A stretch of DNA of 64,000 nucleotides from NCBI GenBank assembly GCA_910585435.1, contig CAJUEJ010000021.1, positions 8,856-72,855 of the forward strand. The letters run 5' to 3'. Position 1 is the stretch's first letter, and the number at the start of each line of letters is the position of its first letter. The notes below the pieces were generated by a model that worked only from the letters and a program-made list of their open reading frames with translations, did no database searches and was not told the DNA's origin. Shown here piece by piece: positions 62,170 through 64,000 of the stretch. The stretch comes from an uncultured Hungatella sp. GTDB lineage: Bacteria > Bacillota > Clostridia > Lachnospirales > Lachnospiraceae. Both the position numbers and the translations under genes were made by a program.

Positions 62170-62278
62170 TAAACCTTCATGTGCCCGGCAGTGGACATAC
62201 CACCGCACATGAAAGAGTGGCGGGCACATTAGGCATACCTGAATTGATGCTGCCTAATCGGCAACGGAACTTTTAAAG
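62170..62278 (+). repeat. 109-bp structured tandem repeat, unit 2
   Basis: Repeats unit 1 with changes concentrated in the third hairpin, which now reads GCTGCC/GGCAAC. One pair changed on both sides (C-G to T-A), a compensatory change that favours an RNA structure; a neighbouring pair is lost. The unit ends about 5 bp before the ribosome binding site of the phosphatase gene. Confidence 0.75.
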
Positions 62279-62294
62279 TAATAAGGCAGGAAAT

Positions 62295-63125
62295 ATGAGC
62301 ATTCAATTAATTGCATTAGATTTGGACGGGACGCTTTTAGACAGCCATAAACAGCTGTCAGACAGAAACAAACAAGCACTGGAAGCATGTATTGCCAGAG
62401 GGATCCATGTGGTTCCCTGTACCGGTCGCACGTCGGAAGGTATCCCAAGTATGATAAAAGAAATTCCCGGAATCCGCTATGCTATTACAGTAAATGGCGG
62501 GATGATTGAAGATATGGAAAAAAAGGCTGTTTTAGACAGACGGATGTTGAAGAAAGAAACCGCCCTCGACGTGATTGATCAGATAAAAGGCCGGCATATT
62601 ATGTATGATATCTATGCCGACGGACAGGGAATCTCTGAAGAACGTTTTTACAACCATTTAGACGAATATAACATTACAAAAGAAATCCAGGTATTGGTGA
62701 GAAAAACAAGGCGTATTGTCCCTGATATTATAGAATATGTAAAGCAAAGATCAGGCATGGTAGATAAAGTGAACATGTTTTTCTCCGATCTCGGTGAACG
62801 AGAAGAGATAAGGGCGCTTCTAAAACAAAGGACAGATATTATTGTAAGCTCGTCCCTGTATAACAATCTGGAAATCAACGGCCCCGGGGCAGAAAAGGGA
62901 GAGGCACTGTTGCGTTTGGCATCTATTTTAGGCTTATCCCGGGAAGAAACCATGGCATGCGGCGACGGAGACAACGATTCTTCCATGATACGTCTGGCCG
63001 GAACCGGCGTTGTCATGGAAAATGGAGATGCTAGCTTAAAAGCTATGGCAGACTATATAACCGGGAGCAACGATGCGTCAGGAGTGGCGCAGGCAATCGA
63101 GAAATTAGTGCTGTTCTCAATTTAG
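62295..63125 (+). CDS. Cof-type HAD-IIB family phosphatase
   Basis: 276 residues. Motif I ALDLDGTLLDS (nucleophile Asp), motif II in VPCTGRTSEG, Lys in motif III region and motif IV ACGDGDNDSSMI, with a C2B-type cap between. These enzymes dephosphorylate sugar phosphates and other small molecules; substrate is not predictable. AAGGCAGGAAAT precedes ATG 62295. The leader consists of the two structured repeats. Confidence 0.92.
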   Translation: MSIQLIALDLDGTLLDSHKQLSDRNKQALEACIARGIHVVPCTGRTSEGIPSMIKEIPGIRYAITVNGGMIEDMEKKAVLDRRMLKKETALDVIDQIKGRHIMYDIYADGQGISEERFYNHLDEYNITKEIQVLVRKTRRIVPDIIEYVKQRSGMVDKVNMFFSDLGEREEIRALLKQRTDIIVSSSLYNNLEINGPGAEKGEALLRLASILGLSREETMACGDGDNDSSMIRLAGTGVVMENGDASLKAMADYITGSNDASGVAQAIEKLVLFSI

Positions 63126-63136
63126 AAGAGGAGATT

Positions 63137-63850
63137 ATGGACAACTGGGTAGAGATCGTAGTGGCAATCTATCTCTTGGGAATGATTTTATACGGCCATT
63201 ATAAAGGTTTTATCCGTCTGGCAGTATCTATGGCGGCATTGATAGTGACCTTGGTCATTGTGCATGTGGCAATGCCAAAGGCAGCAGTATTTATAAAAGA
63301 AAATACGCCTGTCTATTCCTGGATTGCAGAGCAGACCAAAACTACTATAGAAAGTGCTATAGGAATAGAGGATGATATCCAGGTACCGGCAGAGCAGAGA
63401 CAGGTAATAGAAGGGCTGAGCCTGCCAAAAGATGTGAAACAGATGCTGCTGGAGAATAATAACAGCCGGATGTATGAGATTTTAGGGGTCAATGCATTTG
63501 TAGAATATATTGGCAATTATCTGGCCAATATGATCCTAAACTGGGCAGGCTTTGTCATTATGTTTTTAGTTGTGTATATTCTTTTGCGTTTAGTCATGAA
63601 GTGGCTGGACATTATGGCAAAGCTTCCTGTGCTTTCAGGCATGAATCAGATAGCTGGCGCCATTTTAGGTGGTATCCAGGGATTATTTTTTTTATGGCTT
63701 ATATCCCTGTTGCTGACTGCCTGCGCCAGTACCTTCTGGGCAGCCCCCATACTGAGACAGGTAGAGGCCAGCCCCTGGCTGTCCTTTCTATATCACTATA
63801 ATCTGCTGTCAAAGCTGGCAGTTGGAATATTAAGAGGAATTTTATCATAA
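63137..63850 (+). CDS. CvpA family membrane protein
   Basis: 237 residues, four to five membrane helices. The N-terminus VEIVVAIYLLGMILYGHYKGFIRLAVSMAALI (split here as VEIVVAIYLLG and GHYKGFIRLA) and the C-terminal MNQIAGAILGGIQGLFF are typical of CvpA, named after colicin V production. The middle carries an extracytoplasmic stretch of about 70 residues. GAAGAGGAGA precedes the ATG, 11 bp after the phosphatase gene. No terminator is evident downstream. Confidence 0.88.
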   Translation: MDNWVEIVVAIYLLGMILYGHYKGFIRLAVSMAALIVTLVIVHVAMPKAAVFIKENTPVYSWIAEQTKTTIESAIGIEDDIQVPAEQRQVIEGLSLPKDVKQMLLENNNSRMYEILGVNAFVEYIGNYLANMILNWAGFVIMFLVVYILLRLVMKWLDIMAKLPVLSGMNQIAGAILGGIQGLFFLWLISLLLTACASTFWAAPILRQVEASPWLSFLYHYNLLSKLAVGILRGILS

Positions 63851-63877
63851 CTATCATAAATAATGGCACCAATCCTC

Positions 63878-63907
63878 TTGACAAATAATATATATAAATG
63901 GTATAGT
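63878..63907 (+). promoter_or_regulatory. Predicted promoter, first of two at window end
   Basis: TTGACA (63878-63883), 18 bp, TATAGT (63902-63907). Nothing is encoded between it and the window edge. Confidence 0.6.
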
Positions 63908-63980
63908 AACCCTGCTGCGGAGGCATATTGGTTTTTCGAACTAACAAGGAAATATTTTTTGGAAAAAATTTGAAAAACCG

Positions 63981-63986
63981 TTGACA
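63981..63986 (+). promoter_or_regulatory. -35 element of a second promoter at the window edge
   Basis: TTGACA preceded by a TTGAAAAACCG tract and an A/T-rich upstream region; its -10 would lie just past the window end. Tandem consensus promoters with A/T-rich upstream elements commonly drive rRNA or tRNA operons. Confidence 0.45.
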
Positions 63987-64000
63987 GATGGAAAAACTTG

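Overview
The window looks like chromosomal DNA from a Gram-positive anaerobe of the Lachnospiraceae (Clostridia). The evidence is the large-type SRP RNA downstream of tadA, the dnaX-ybaB-recR block, the many lipoprotein-type sugar-binding proteins with Ser/Thr/Ala linkers, the Lachnospiraceae-type DUF6128-like protein, and AGGAGG ribosome binding sites with TTGACA/TATAAT promoters. No phage, integrase, insertion sequence or CRISPR array is visible. The right-hand third (about 43-64 kb) is housekeeping; the left two thirds are accessory.

Layout. 0-8.3 kb: the end of an FtsX-type ABC permease, a small DUF-type protein, a LytTR regulator/GHKL kinase pair, the AzlCD amino acid exporter, a two-gene ABC exporter and an orphan Rrf2 regulator. 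8.3-16.6 kb (minus strand): a six-gene catabolic operon headed by its own LacI regulator (binding protein, two permeases, enolase-superfamily enzyme, sulfatase, GH88), behind a near-consensus promoter with an 8+8 bp palindrome at the start point. 17.2-20.4 kb: a separate GH2 beta-galactosidase. 20.7-24 kb: an ANT(6)-like nucleotidyltransferase, an alkyltransferase-like protein without the reactive Cys, and an ABC-F protein.

24.2-26.9 kb holds the best candidate for an unusual system: an AAA15-type ATPase translationally coupled to a small TOPRIM-like protein, with its own promoter, lying between an intact ABC-F gene and a decayed second copy of that gene's 3' end plus a duplicated 72-bp hairpin. 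The architecture resembles two-gene ATPase+TOPRIM antiphage modules such as PARIS (AriA-AriB).

27-39.6 kb is a decaying sugar-uptake region: a frameshifted alpha/beta hydrolase, a YesM/YesN two-component pair damaged by an internal deletion and a frameshift, a binding protein-permease-permease-GH43 operon with a C-terminal frameshift, and an LplA/LplC transporter whose remaining permease is joined head to head to a beheaded AraC-type regulator. 39.9-44.8 kb: an Rpn-type nuclease, a divergent sirtuin, a secreted CAP-domain protein behind three 11-bp-phased TGTAAMA heptamers, and a DUF885 lipoprotein.

44.9-64 kb: metG, traX, tatD, rsmA, nagB, a Lachnospiraceae Gln-rich protein, a GNAT fragment, a RelE/Phd toxin-antitoxin pair, an NrdG-like radical SAM activase, tadA, SRP RNA, pfkA, dnaX, ybaB, recR, a TPR protein with about 19 copies of a 15-residue repeat and a degenerate AAA-like C-terminus, a tandem 108-bp structured repeat, a Cof-type phosphatase and a CvpA protein. 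The window ends in promoter-like sequence for something strongly expressed beyond its edge.
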